64,000 nucleotides of DNA. It comes from Baylisascaris procyonis. Lineage: Eukaryota; Nematoda; Chromadorea; Rhabditida; Ascarididae. How positions within the stretch are numbered: the first letter of the stretch is position 1; every line of letters starts with the position of its first letter. The notes beneath the pieces are model-generated. The model saw nothing but the letters and a program-made list of their open reading frames with translations. It had not been told where the DNA came from and did no database searches. Below, one piece after another: positions 11,891-26,800 of this stretch. The position numbers and the translations under genes were made by a program. The DNA is taken from the NCBI GenBank assembly GCA_037389465.1, contig JAZARR010000082.1:6374501-6438500 (forward strand). Reading direction: 5' to 3'.

Positions 11891-14800
11891 GTTATGGAGA
11901 ATCGTTTTGCAACGCCGTTAACGTCTGTTGCAGCAAACTGATTTGTGCCTGAAATAGATTTACGATTGGAACAACGCATTTCCTTTCTCACTAAAATCAC
12001 CCGAACAATTGTGCTATGGGAACATACTGGCAAAAGACCGAAAGCAAATAGGTACATTATGCCTTTACCTGCTCTCCCTTCATCTATTCGAGGGTTTTCT
12101 TCGAAGTGAAACCTCAAAAAACTATAAGTGAGAAGAAAAGTGAGTGCGAAATTTGAGAAAAAATTCATCCCAACAAAATTCTATTCCAATCGTGGGAGTA
12201 ACTGCTATAAAACTACCTTTTACATGATAAAAAATCCTTCATTCGAATGCCTCACATAGCGTTTCACGTTCTAACTGCCATTGTTAACATGATTTACTTA
12301 TTAACTACAGAAATTATTTCCCTACTTTTCATGGAACGAATTATTACTGAATAAAGGAAATATGAAGCATGCGTTGCGCACAGAATGACTCTCTGAATGC
12401 AAATTAGCGGAGAGCAAACAACAAGAAAGATAAACAGCCTAACGCAATACCAAAAAGCGCACAAAGCGACATCATGAATCCATCCCCAACAACCGCACAA
12501 TGATTATTCAAAACAGCTCATTAAAAAATCAGAGGAAAGCAAAAAACAAACAGCGATTGTTAGAAGAGTTTATAATAAAAAGAGCGAAGACAGGATGGGG
12601 AATGGGGAGGGGGAGGGGCAGCGAATCGCTTAAATCTGACAACATTTTTGTTGCACATTTGATTATAAGAAAGAACTTTAAAGAAAAGTAAGCGATTACC
12701 AAAAACGGACGCGCTAGGTAAAGGTTCAAAAAACACGTAAAGCATCCTGCAACAAACCAGTGGAAAGGCGAGCTAGAACAGGTGGCTGGCACGATATGCG
12801 TCTCTAATGTTGCCTATCATTTCCGAAAGGTGTGCTCAAATAAGGAAGATAGGAAATGACGCTTTGATATTCCAGTTAACCCAACCGCCCTACAAATATC
12901 CCTTTCTCCTCGACTCAAAAAAACAAATACAAACTTTTCCTCCACTTTTGAATGTCCACAAATACTCAAGGGGTTGACGGATGAATGTGAAAGTCGCACA
13001 AGAGGCGTAAAGTGCGCACCCTACCCATCAATTTTGTAACTCCAGCTCGAGTCTTCTCGAGTGGAAGCAGTGGGGCGAACGTAAATAGATAAATCCACAG
13101 GTGCCAGGTAGAGACAGACCACGAACTCATAATATTCCGATATTGACCTTTTGGCATCGGGACACCTGGACGCCAGGAAGGGCTTTTACATTGCCAATGT
13201 GCTCATCTATTTCGGGGCCAAATCGACTTCGGCGTACAAACCTGCTGACGTCTTGTTGCCAACTCATGAGGCCAACGTGTTCAAGAAGCAGTCATTCACA
13301 CTTTCACCGCACAAACAATTCAATGTTTTAACGAGCACCATAGTCCGCTTTGAGGAATAATAACCGCCAAAGCAACATCATTACAGCACTGCTTGTGCGA
13401 AATCAAAGTTTCAGTAAGATGAAGCGGAACCCTTATTTTTTTAAAACCTATGACATAGTGGTAGATGAATTCTCGCCTCACTTGCCTCCTGCGCTTCCCC
13501 TACCCCTCAATCCCCTGAGTTTCGAGGGGATGGAATGAAACATAGCAGAGGTAATCAGAAAGACGGAGTACGGCTATGGAAGAACTGGTATCCGTTCTTT
13601 CCCAGCTTTCTTTTCTGTATCCAAACATTCTAGATCAGTTTTATTTTCAAGCGGTAGTCACGTATGAGGAATACGAATTGTCATCGGCTATTAAGTCTTG
13701 CATATCAATATCAAGCCTTGTGAATAAGTGCATGGCTTCTCTGCGAAGATGGGGAATTCCTGCACTTTGAAGTTTTGATTTCCCCCGGCTATTTTAAAAA
13801 ACAGATTTTCCACGAATCTGGCCATCGAAGGCTCTTGAAAAATGTGGAAATGTGCCACAAGTTAGCTGAAAATTTGAGAAACAAATCGCAGCAGTTTCCT
13901 CTAAGCTCCTATACCAAGAAATCGCATATTAAAAACGCAGGAAACGAAAACGGCACGGGAGGCGCCTCCGCTCTTACTAGTATTGGGAGGAAAAGGAAGA
14001 AGCAGCCAGCTTCAGCCAACAATACGGTTATTAGTGACGCCGCACCACTTCTGCCCATAAATGTTTGCCTCTCATCATATTATCCCCATTTCAGATTAAC
14101 TCATGAGAAAGACGTTACTGCATACCTCTAAATAAAATGCCTGCATATCTCACTTGCGCAGCTGTAAATTTCGCGAGATTTCAAAAAAGCAGCACAGAAT
14201 GTGTTGTTTGATTCCGAATTTGGTAAGGCAGGAGCGGAGATGGTTCCCTTGTTAATTTAAAAAGAACTGAGTGGGGGAAGGAGAGGTGGGGCATCAGAAA
14301 TTGAAAGATATATATAATCGATATAAAAAAGCAGAGAAGAAAAACCTTGGCGTGTTTCACTTCGAGATCGGCGAAATCGATGAGGTTTTTCTTAAATGCA
14401 GTCAGCCGCCTTTTCTTCAAGTCTTGCAGCTCTCCTTTTGCCACTTCACTAATTTTCTCGAATTTTTTGCACGCCTCACTTTGCTCTGCCTCGGCCTGTA
14501 ATCAAAAAAGTTTGACACCGTCTGACAACTGTATAGCATGCAAAGACGAATAGCATTTTTGTGTGCCCTACACAGTCCTGAAAAGCAAAAGCTGGGTTCA
14601 ACTCGTCACCAAAACGCCATCGATTTCAACTTCACGTTAGCTTCTCTCTACAAAACGCGTCACGTGCATCAGGTGTTTCGGGGAACTTTGCCTACAATTT
14701 TTTACAGTGATAACTTCTTCAGAGAATTCATTCCACCCGCAAAAGCAGAAAGAAAGTGAAATCGCCACCAAAAAATGCCTGCTTTCTTTCACCACCGTTA

Positions 14801-17800
14801 GGACCTTCATGATGTTGTCCATGAAATACACTGCTCGTAACGTTGTCTCTTATCAAAACATTATGCTGTTATTACAAATGAACTATTGATGTATGCAAAA
14901 GAAAAACCAATGGCCAGACGCTGAGAAAACGGTCCACTTGAATGGTGCTAGAAATAACGCATCTGTTTAACGGGTACAGCCCCATTATTATGAGTTCCAG
15001 TTGAAATTTTTAACAGCGATGTCATATATTCACTGAGCAATTCATGCAAAACTGCGACCCCTGGAAATGCTGGCTGAAGTTCTTACGACAGAACAAACTA
15101 ATATACTTGCTAAGGTAGGAGGAAGAACCATCACAACTTCTGCCTTTTGCGACTCTCGAGGAGAAAATTTACAACCAATCGGCGGAATGGAGCAGGGTGC
15201 CGCACTTTTGACATTTTTAGTTCAATGAAGAAAAGGTTGACGCTTGCACATTTCAATTCATCCTTAAGAAAATGTATATCAAAATTTACACCACATGCAA
15301 TTAAACGATCCAAAAGTAAAATTTACCTTACGAATGAAATAAAATGGAAAGGAAAGGGGGGGGGATACATATATTCGCCCCTTCCTTTCCATTTTACTTA
15401 CTAAATGAGTTTTTGAATTAATCTCTTAAAAGCACAATAATATTTAAGTTCGACAAATGCACTGATACCAACCTTAGGCACATCCTTGTTTCTTCCTCGA
15501 GCACGCTCGAGATTTTTATTGGCAGCTTCGTAATTAGCCAAACATCGCATGCGCCGATACAGAAGATCCTATAATAATTTGCAAGATGCTACATCAGAAG
15601 ATAGGCAGTTTCTCAAATAAATATGAAATTAATTAATCACGTTGACTTAGAGTCTATTATACTCACTCCTCGAAAATATGAACTAATGACAAAAACAAAT
15701 GTCACTTTCATGACTTCTGTGACCGTCCGTACGGCTATTAAATTTAAATAATGCAAGATGAAAATGAAATTAATCCCTCCTTTTCAACGCAAACTACAAT
15801 TCTATGGTGCTACATATGACAACGGAACGAAACTGCTAACTTAGCCAGCCACTACTCTACAATAGAATCGAGCATTGTCGATTACGCTAGGAATGAATAT
15901 AAGCAGAGTAAATTTTTGCATGATGTGAAGCAACTGCAGAGAAAGATCCTCATCCCCAAATAACATCCCGAAACGCCTGAAGTTTTTGCCCGAAGGGACC
16001 GTGCATCGCTCATAACAATAAATACGGGAAAACAACAGCCAAGACAACTACAGAATAATAAAGAATACACACCCCATCAATATTTACAATATTATTCATG
16101 CTCTGCAACTAGCAATCATTTTGCTGCCTTCTGAACGCGTAACACAACAGGACAGTAAAAAACGAAACTGAGGGCATTGGAATTGCAGACGAGAAAATGG
16201 CATCAAGTTTGCTTCTGATGCAGCGATTTCAGCTCACAAGTAACGCATAGCTATAAAACCCAGAAGTCACGTATGGCCGTGACTCAAAAGTCACGTACAA
16301 CTGAAACACAACAGACACGTAAGGCCGTAACTTGAAGGTCACGTACGGTCGGAACTCAAAAGTCATACAGGACTTTAGCTCAAAAGCCCCATAGGGCCGT
16401 AAATTAGAAGTCATAGCTGCAAACGACAAATTCAACCTAAGTTTACTTAAACGAATTTCACACTTCAGATATCACGTGAAGATAGTCATGATCGCATTAG
16501 CACTGGGAACCATTTCAAGTTGGTCGATGGAACAGCATGTAACTATGGGAAATTTCATAGTATCATCTTGACAGCAAAAAACTGCTTTGATTCTTCGCCA
16601 TTCTGCACCATTGCACCTGTTCTGCATCTGCTTCCATTCTTTTGATTCATAGTTTTGCATCAAGGTACTTAATTGTGGTCCATCTATTCACTATAATTTT
16701 ATCTAAATAAATTCGCCGATGCTCAAAATCCTATAGAATTTAATCCGCATGATGTTTTCGGTGACCGCTCACGCCATCCTTAGCGAAAAACTCTCCTTTT
16801 GCCTTCATTCATTCAGCTACAATTCAAATGTAACAGGCAGATTTCATCGCAGCAAGTGCTCACATTGCCTTCAGATTCTTTTTGGAAAACAATCCTCGAG
16901 TTAATCGGCAACAGATCAATGAACTTCGGGCGACAGCTCAGCCAATTACTATGCAAATCAGCAAACTTCCTCAAGCATCATCAAACAAACAACCGAACCA
17001 TCAAGAAAACTAAGGAAATGAGCTTCAACGGAACCATTAACAATGCACCACCCAAAACAGAAAGTTTCTATAAACATGTAGCGCATATTTAATAAATGAA
17101 AGACAACCCAGCAAGCAACAATCCAACGTGTTCCTTTTATTCAGAAAATCTAATCAATTTTTTTGCTGACAATGAAATTATATGAACAATGAATGATTCA
17201 AAAAGTTAACTTTTTCTCGCTGACTAGCTATGGAAAAGATGTTCACCTATACACAGTATACTTCCATCTGCACCAAATACCACCTTCTGGCAATCTGCGG
17301 GTATAACTATATCTGCAGAGGAAGAAAAATAAACCTTTGCCGCCTGAGTATCCTTCATATAGTAGCGGAGAGTGTCGCTCAACTTCAGCTCTTCATCGGT
17401 ACCTACGCGTGCCTGAATAAACTCCATGAATATTGAAAAAATCCTGCACTAATTAACGACTGGGTAATCCGGATCACCGAAAAAGTAAGCAAAATGAGGG
17501 GAAATGGAATAATCGCACAGGGAAGATTAAGCAGCACCCTACTTGTCTTTGTATTTCGGCCCATCATGATATCCAACAGTTCAAATTTCGCTACCGGCTT
17601 TTGATAATGGATTACTTTTAATATCCAGCAAACAATCACCAAATACAAACAAGAAAGGGATTTTTTAGTTCAATATTTGTAGAATCATTGGAAATTTCAC
17701 AAAAACGAACCGCTATCGCAATAAAGTAATCACTTCTAAAAATCAATCAACTTCGAAAAACTACTTTTCCATCTTTGAAAATTTATAAAATAAAACTGAT

Positions 17801-20800
17801 TCGCAAGCTTTTGATCGGTTAACTCGACTATCGATTCATAAAATCAGATTAGAAACGATAACGGCCGAATGTCAACATCGTCGAGAATACTCTTCAAATT
17901 ATGCAAATGGGTCCCCATCAAGGCGGTGAAAAGACTGAGTATATCATGAAGGAATTAAAGTTTTCGCACCCTCAAATTTTATCCTCTCCTTTCATCTTCT
18001 ACTATTTGATTTTCTTACCTCCTAACTCCGTCCCTCCTCATTCCACTCGACACTTTCTAGGAATGCGCTCCTATCACTAGGCAACTGATCACCAACCTAC
18101 TGAAGACCATTACATTTTATTTATTTATTACATCAATTATTTATTAGTTCTTCCTCGATGTCCCTATAACCATGGACTCATTTTAAAGCTACGATATATT
18201 AAGCTGATGTACTCACCACGGAATAACATTATAGGAAGCGATAACCAACGAACCTCAAGTTTCTTCAGCTTTTCAAATAGATCAGATCCACGCGCCAAAA
18301 GCTTTTGCATATCACGTTCAGTCTCCTGGGTGGCCGATTTTTCCAAACATGAGGCAACTTTCGTATATGAATCAGCCACATCTGCAATTCAACATTACAC
18401 CACAGCGTCGCGATAAAACAAGGTATATCCCTTCATCTAGAATAAAATATAAACAGAGTCAACGTAAGGGAATATTTAAAGAACAAAACAAAAAAAAATG
18501 TTCACATATGTAAACGGTAAGAGAAGCAAGGATGACTCAAATGACGCGGTCCTTTAAGTGAAGCTATGCTGCAAGCAAAACCACGAGTAAAGGAGACGAA
18601 GGAAATCAATAAAGATGATCATCTAGGATTGTATTTCAATTGAAACTCGAAGACTCCCATCTCAATTACATTCACTTTAAATACCTGCACGTTTCTACTT
18701 CAAATAAAACTTACTAAATGGTCGTCACATCAATTAGAATAGAAAAGAAAACTTTAAGCGCTCAAAAAGTGAACAACTTTCATTCAGACAGAAGACAGAA
18801 AATGTGAAGCCAAAAACTGATCGACACGTCAATTTTTTGAAGGAAGATTCAGCCGATTGGAGGCCGACGAAACAGTTGTGCAAATCGTCATCCAAACTGC
18901 CCTAATGTATGCACTCAACACTCACAGTCGGCATCATGATCGAATGGCATTCTGCCAAAATGCCGAACCAATAAGCAAGCTGCAATCAACAGCCCCACTG
19001 CAACGACTGAATACTATCAGGTAATCAATTTTAAACGTCCCTTAAACTAGCACCTGCTTTTTTAATTTCACAAGAATACGATATTCAGGAAATATAAAAG
19101 TAAAAACAGGAAGTAAAGTATGCACTATGCCTGATATAGTTTCGAGCAATTGCTCTTTTTCCTCGAATTGCTCAATTTTTTCAATGAAAATTCGCCTATC
19201 GTAGACAATATTCTAGTTTCTATGATGCACAAAGTAACGACAATTCGCCCTTGAACACGTCAACAGGTCTTGCCTTCATTCGTTTAATATGAAAATAGTA
19301 ATTCTCCCTAAATGCGGAAAAACAACATTTGTGCTGACCAGTTAAACTGCATACTTTACAATACTGAGCGTAACTTGCATTCAATGAGTGTCTTGCATTC
19401 AATCAATACAAATCATACTGCGGATTAGTACTTCAACAATTCTAACGACGTAAAATCTTCTATCGAAAATTCAAAAGAGTCAAAATAAAAGCACATAAAA
19501 TTCACACTGATGTCAGTTATCAAAACGCTCTCGACCTGCAAAAGTCACAACAAATTTGCAAGTCTAGTGCGAGAGCATATCGCTGCTTAGACCCCCCGTT
19601 TTCCCTTATCAAGCACCACAAATCAAAAGCAAATAAGCATAAAGTGTAATCATCAAAGCGTGCTTCCACTCTCATCTCAAAAACAACCACATGCAATGAC
19701 AATGTGCTATCGTATCTTGAAGTTGCCTATCACTGGTCCAAGGAGACAGGTGATTCCTTTCTTTATCGGTCAAACTGCTTATGGACCATATTTGCCTCAC
19801 ATGAATACAAGCTAATCCTTCTATTTCTCTAATCACTTGGTTTATATACTGTTTGCATCGTAAAATTAAATTGAAAGGGAACAAAGCTGTGCAAGTAGAT
19901 TCTTCATAACAGCGATTTGTACGCCGTAGAAGCCGTAAAGTAAGTTTCTGGTATAAGCAACAACCTATATCGATGGTAAAGAGATGTCAGATGTAAATAT
20001 CAGATGGAACAGTGGGCCGGGGAAGGGAAGAAGACGGAGAAATGGAAGAAGAGAGGATGGGGAAGTGCCGATCGAAGCTTTTAAAGAGATTTCCAACGAG
20101 ATTATTTCTCGGGAAAATCGGCTTTAGAATCTGTTCACTGATCGCAATTTCATCGACAAACTCCTATCACAAAAAGACAAGAACGCTGTCACGCTCCGTT
20201 TATAGCTAGCTGTGTCATAAGATGAAAAACAGGAAGCACCCATGCTATGAAAAACAATGTCACGACGTTTTGTTGTAGCACTGCATCTCCAAATGGCAAT
20301 GATGATGAAGCGTTAAGTATTTTTCGTTGTGAAAGTCTCTGATTACATAATTACGTATACACTTGTAAAGGTCTCTGATCAAAAATCTCCACCTTTGTGC
20401 TCCTACTGATGACAACATTCGAAAATAGATACCATCCTCAACCAAAAACACTTGCAGTGGTTATCACTCGGAACGCATTATAAAACGAAATTCCTAGAAA
20501 GCCGGATATCAGTTTCAAAGATAATAAAAAAAGTTGACAATGCTTCCTATTCCTGGAAGAAGCGTGCGCCTACTTTTTTGCACTTTAATTTTAACAGCAG
20601 AAAGCTGACCTCGTTCACTCTCTATTCTTCAACAACAATGAATTATCGCGCAGTACCTCCATGTGAGAAAACGCATAGAAAAGCACGCTCAATGCGAAGA
20701 AGACGCTTGGCATGCCACACTGTGCCACATATACAAATAAATGCCAAATATGTATCGCGATCGCCTCGCAAGCGTACTGAGATGCACTCGCTCGATGGGG

Positions 20801-23800
20801 AAGCAATGAAGCGGAACGTTTGCGTCTGCACGAATGCGCTGCCAGCCGTCTGGCAACTCGCGACAGCCCCGTACATCTATGAGCATAAATTTGCGCAAGT
20901 TGCAAGTCGATGAAAAATACAAAAAGAAATATGCACACACTCAGCTATCGATTCACTCAACTGTGTCTGAACTCGTCTATCTTTGTCATTATTTCTACGT
21001 TGTGTAGCTGCAACAAATTTTTTAAACTTCACATTCCTTATTTACAGAACGCTGCATAAACGCCGACCTCTGGTGACCTATATAAAAGATATCTACCTAA
21101 ATACCATATCAAAATCAAAGCTTACCAATTCTCCCTCTGTAGCCCCAATCATCCAGGGTCTTTTACCTCATGGTAGGGAATTGGACAAAGAAGGAGAAAA
21201 AAAGAAGGGATAGGGGAAATGCGCTGATGCACCTTCACATATGATGGGCAAATGAACTACAAGCAAGTCCAGAGCTTCGGCATCGCAGGAATCGAATAGT
21301 GAGCGCTTGGTGACCATACAAATATTGGCGAGGAAAAGCGGCTGCAAAGAACCAAACGCGATGTTTACAGCACCAACATTACCTTGAAAATCTATTGCAA
21401 CTCCAGTGGAGCAAATAAAATAATTTGGCACTTTAACACTAAACCCTAATATACTCTTTCTTCCGTTTCTTCCCCCCCCCCTCCCTCCCCCCACTTCCGA
21501 AATGCAAATACTAGTGCGACACACAAAGTGAACTATTAAAGAAAAAACCACTAATAAAAGCAAGATGCACATTAGCCAAATATGAGGGATAGATGCTAAT
21601 TTCGCAGTGGACAAGAATATTATCCAATAACTGAAAAGAAAAAGAAAATCGAATGCAGAAAAGACGAGGTGTAAATAGCACTTTGCAAAAATGCACTTTG
21701 AAACATGCAGACTGAGCCGACATTAGGTGCATATTTTGTGATTTGCACTGCTCTCACCTCGGCATCCCCTCTTATTTTGATCAAACGAACTGATCAATTT
21801 TGAACAAATCTTCTTCAAGCGATTCATTTATTCCCATCCAAATGCTACAAAACGGAAATCAATTAATGCAAAGTTTATGCAGAATTATCTCTACATTTAA
21901 ATTTTTGCAACTTCCTTTGAAGACAACAGCTGAATATGAAAAATGGTACATAAATTAAGCCAATTTTATGCACTGCACCCAATAAACATTGCTTATTTTG
22001 GTTGCAAAGTTGCAACTATAAAAGGGATACTAATATCACACTGTAAAAATGGTAATTTTCAAAAGCTCTGAAAAATATTTTTACCTTTGAGACTCTTTTC
22101 GAATGATGAAGTCCAACCACCATACCACCTCTACCATTTTTCTGATTACGATCAAATGATAAGAAATAAGAAGCTCTTAATATCAATGGATTAAACAGAT
22201 AGGATGTTGCAAGGGAAAAAACGAACCAACAGATATTCAGGACACAGAAACTTTCAGACGAATGAGCAAAAAAAAAAACGCCTATGAGCGCGATCAACTA
22301 AATTAACACCTGAAAAGAAAAAGAATAGTAGAGGGTGTTGGATGAGAAAAAGAGGGCAAAAGGGGAAGGAAAATGCTCTTCTCTTAGTGAAGTTCACTAA
22401 GCTTTACGCCGCACTTTCATAATAACTGCAAGCAGTAATCTCTAAGCAATATATCCCCTAGGCTGATCAATATGAAGTTTGAAAAACAGTACAAAAATGA
22501 ATGGAATTCACTTAATCAAAAAAAAAATTGGCAAAAAAGGAATGTAACTCACTTAACAGCGCATATAAAACGATTGTAATGGCGCATAAATTGCTGTTGA
22601 AATGCAAATGCGCCATGACATGAAATACATTAGATCGCATTCTATAGAACAAGTAGAAGGCAGCTGTGTGGTCCACTTGCCTACAGCCGAATTAGTGAAT
22701 GTGATTTTATCGAAGAAATCGTCCGAAGCGATATCTTTTGGTTGATGACATGCAACTGTTTACATTTTTTTGTTTAATTTTACATTTTTCAGCACATCTC
22801 ATAACAATGTGTGAAGTGGAATCTCCCTTTAGAATAAGATTGCACTACTAACCCATTGACCTCTTCAACGATTCAGCACAATATGTGAGTACTTGAACGA
22901 TTCTTTGCAAGCTTGCCTCTGTGTCACTTATACAAGAGTGTTGTTAAAAAAAAAGACATGTGATTCATGTGAGCACCTTTTATAGGTCACTCTTATCAAC
23001 CTCAAAAAATACACAATCCCGTTGATTAGCTAAGTGCAATCAGAGAATGAAATGTCAATGTTGAGAGGGACATAAAAGGAACGCAGTGAACAAGAAGAGA
23101 GGGGTGGAAGGCAAGGAAAAGAAGTGGTGCCCAGGGGAAGGAGAAGCGGGGTAAGAAAAAGTGGTGCCTCGGGAAGGAGCAGGGGATAGGAAAAAGAAGT
23201 GGTGTCTTGGGGAAGGAGGAGGGGGGTAAGAAAAAGAAGTGATGCCTCGGGAAGGAGGAGAGATAAAAAAGAAGCGGTGCCTCGGGAAGGAGGAGAGATA
23301 AAACAGAAGCGGTGCCTCGGGAAGGAGGAGGGGGTAAGAAAAAGAAGTGGTGTCTTGGGGAAGGAGGGGGGGTAAGAAAAAGAAGTGATGCCTCGGGAAG
23401 GAGGAGAGATAAAAAAGAAGCGGTGCCTCGGGAAGGAGGAGGGGGCAAGAAAAAGAAGTGGTGTCTTGGGGAAGGAGGGGGGGTAAGAAAAAGAAGTGAT
23501 GCCTCGGGAAGGAGGAGGGGGCAAGAAAAAGAAGTGGTGTCTTGGGGAAGGAGGGGGGGTAAGAAAAAGAAGTGATGCCTCGGGGAGGAAGAGGGGGTAA
23601 AAAAAAGAAGTGGTGTCTTGGGGAAGGAGGGGGTAAGAAAAAGAAGTATTGCCTCGGGAAGGAAGAGGGGGTAAGAAAAAGAAGCGGTGTCTTGGGGAAG
23701 GAGGATGGGAGTAAGAAAAAGAAGTGATGCTTCGGGAAGGAGGAGGGGGATAAGAAAAAGAAGCGGCGTCTTTGGGAAAGAGAGGAGTAAGAAAAAGAAG

Positions 23801-26800
23801 TATTGCCTCGGGAAGGAAGAGGGGGTAAGAAAGAGAAGCGGTGTCTTGGGGAAGGAGGAGGGGATAAGAAAAAGCAGTGATGCCTCGGGAAGAAGGAGGG
23901 GCTTAGAAAAAAGAAGCGGTATGTGTCTTGGGAAAGAAGGGGGGTGAGAAAAAGAAGCGGTTCCTCGGAAAGGAGGGGGTAATAAAAAGAAGCGGCGTCT
24001 TGGGGAAGGAGGAGGGGGTAAGAAAAAGAAGCGGTGTTTCGGGGAAGGAGGAGGGGGGTAAGGAAAAGAAGTGGTGCCTCGGGGAGATGGGGGGATAAGA
24101 AGTAGGACTGGCACCTCTGTTCCTCATCGATACCGCCCTACAGTCTTCCTCCAAGATGCGAAAGAAATTTAATATATTGTAGGAATGCGCAGTCTGCGTC
24201 AACTTTGAGCATCGATAAATATACTTCAGAGGGAGTCTTCAATAAAATACCCTTCAATGACAATTTTTTGTCGTCTGCCCATCAATTTCCTATTGTTCAG
24301 ATGCCAGAAGAAAGCTGTGAGCATCACTGGAGCGATACGGAGGGAACCATGAAGGCAAAAAGGAATGGATCCGATGAACGATGACGAAATTAATGGTGCG
24401 GTCCATCTTCGCTAAGAGGGAGTCGCAATAATATTGATACTGACTGAAAATACATCACTGATGAACATCTTCATGCATAATAAAGATATAAAGACAACTA
24501 AATCAGCATCACAAGTATGTGATGTGAAAAAGTATGAAAAAGGATTTGGCAGTGTTTGTACTTTTGCGTTTTAACTCACCAGATTTAGCCGTTGTTCAGG
24601 TAACAAAAAACAACGACGAAAGGATGATGAAATTCGCAACAAAATTATGCAATCCTATGGAAATCGCATTCGGCCAATGTATTTTGGTGCTGAGTTTGTG
24701 TATGTGCGAGTTCTCCATCTGGTAGTTCCTTCGCTTCAATAGTGAAAACAACATTGAAAGGTTATAAGAAAAGAAATCCCCTCTACAAAGTGGCATCCTC
24801 CCAATATTTCGTTATAATTCATCACCTACTACATGATTTGTTAACATTTAAAACTGTTCCATGATTCACAAATCAAGTCAGTTGTGCTATCCACCGAATG
24901 TGCTCCAAAAATGAAATTACTTCGTTGCTATAGGGATCCATGTCACAAGAAACTCAAAAGCACATATCCTCTCACTTTTCCTGGTTTACTTCGAACTACT
25001 CATTCAAGCTATCTTATCTTACCGGCTGAGGAAAATTGGCTTCACCAGACGGACAGACTACTCACAAGTGCAGACAATGACCATGTCATAACATAATTTC
25101 GGAAACATTTCAAATGCACAATAATAGCAAATTGATAACCATCGGAAACAATTTTAAAAATCAAAATAATAGACATTTATAATATTTGTATCATACAGCG
25201 AGATCAAAAGTAGAAAAAATATAACTGAATACTTAATGGATGAACGAGCGGAGATAATAACAAAAGAAGAGACAATCAGAATGAAGAAACGGCAAGAAAC
25301 TGAGACAATTTTATCGCTATTTATAAACCACGTCACCCACATACTGTGAATTCAACAAACGCATACACAACTACGCCAATTACGATGATTCGAGATGCAG
25401 TTATAGATCAAACTGTTCGTCAAAAGCAGGGCAATTTGACCACTACTGGCTCCTTCTTCATCTCTAAATACTAAAGACTTAATATGGGTACCCCACCACC
25501 TCGCGCTTTACTTCAATGAATCCTCCCTTTCTCTCATCGAACCTACTATCAACAGGAGGTTTACTTTTTAAACCGCCAACAACATGGACGTAGTAAAGAA
25601 GAAGTGGTTAAGGGTAAAACCACCGGATGTGTACAGGATCTAAGAAAAAAGAAAGTTCCATAAAAAGAAAATCGAATTAAAGAAAAAAGCAAAACGCGAT
25701 GAAAGTGAAACTAATTTGTACACTTCGAAGAAAAATCTGCTTGGAAAATGAGAGAATGCGAGCAGCAAGGAAGCTGCTTCTACAGTTGATGGACGTTTGA
25801 ATAATAGCAATGCGTAACGACTGCAAAAATTAGAGAGCTGCATCGGTGTTTGTTCTAAATCAGAAAGAGATGCCAGTCTATGTCCAGAATTAAGTGTAAT
25901 GATTGCTTTATGGCGTGGTATTGTTCACCAAATTCAATTTTGCGATAAGGCTGTATTAACTGGCATCGAATAATTAAACCCTAATATCTAATGAAAACCT
26001 AGTGAAGTGCGCCGTTAGCGGAATTTGATGTGACGCTTCCGGCAGCAACCTCCCCAATGAGGTCATTAAAACGAAACCACATGTGCAGCATCCACATCCT
26101 TGCCAATCGACCTCGCCTATCACCTCTTCCCCTCTCCACGGTTGGATATCTCCTTGACACTTCTCACTGCAATCAAACTCCACGTACTTAGCACCTCCCT
26201 CATGTATCGTAAAGCAACCATGGCTAGCTAAACCGACATACACAGCAAACAACATTTTCACGATCACCTATTGATTTAGTCCATTCCGCTATGAAAACCT
26301 CACGGTGGCAAGCGTTTCGTTGCATTGACCACACAGAACTGGAACCTCTGATCCCGTTTCCTTGGCCCCATGTGCACAAATCCCCTCTTTGAACACTTTG
26401 AAGTTACAATGCAATATATTGGTAGTAATACTTCATTATGCTGATGTGAAAGCTTCACTTTTTAAGCGTTATTTTGTTATCTTGCCCTATAGAAGGAAAA
26501 GTGCGCCTAGAATATGCTGACGCTCTGCTGATATTTACTTTATAATTTCCACTCTCCTGTGATGGAATCCTCGAATTCCCATCCTGCATCGCAGTCACGA
26601 ATGCCCTTCTCGTAGCCAGACCATACATCCTTCTATTTCGTGGCTCGGCTATGAAATTGCGCAGCGACTTGGCAATAGATTTCTTCATCCTAATGACTGC
26701 AAGAAAAGAGATATGACAGGAAGGAAGGCGAGCACCGACATTTCAATACACCTAATGCTTCGATTCATCACCATAACATAAAATAAATAACAGAGGTACC

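Noticed and set aside
11599..12168. 189-codon minus-strand frame
   Set aside because: It overlaps the last sorting-nexin exon in another frame and is a hydrophobic, low-information translation without a recognisable domain.
20452..20938. 153-codon plus-strand frame and overlapping minus frames
   Set aside because: Several frames on both strands are open in the same GC-richer patch, which suggests composition and not coding.
23026..24114. 362-codon minus-strand frame rich in Pro, Phe and Leu
   Set aside because: It is a read-through of the purine-rich minisatellite; other frames of the array are open too and no domain is present.
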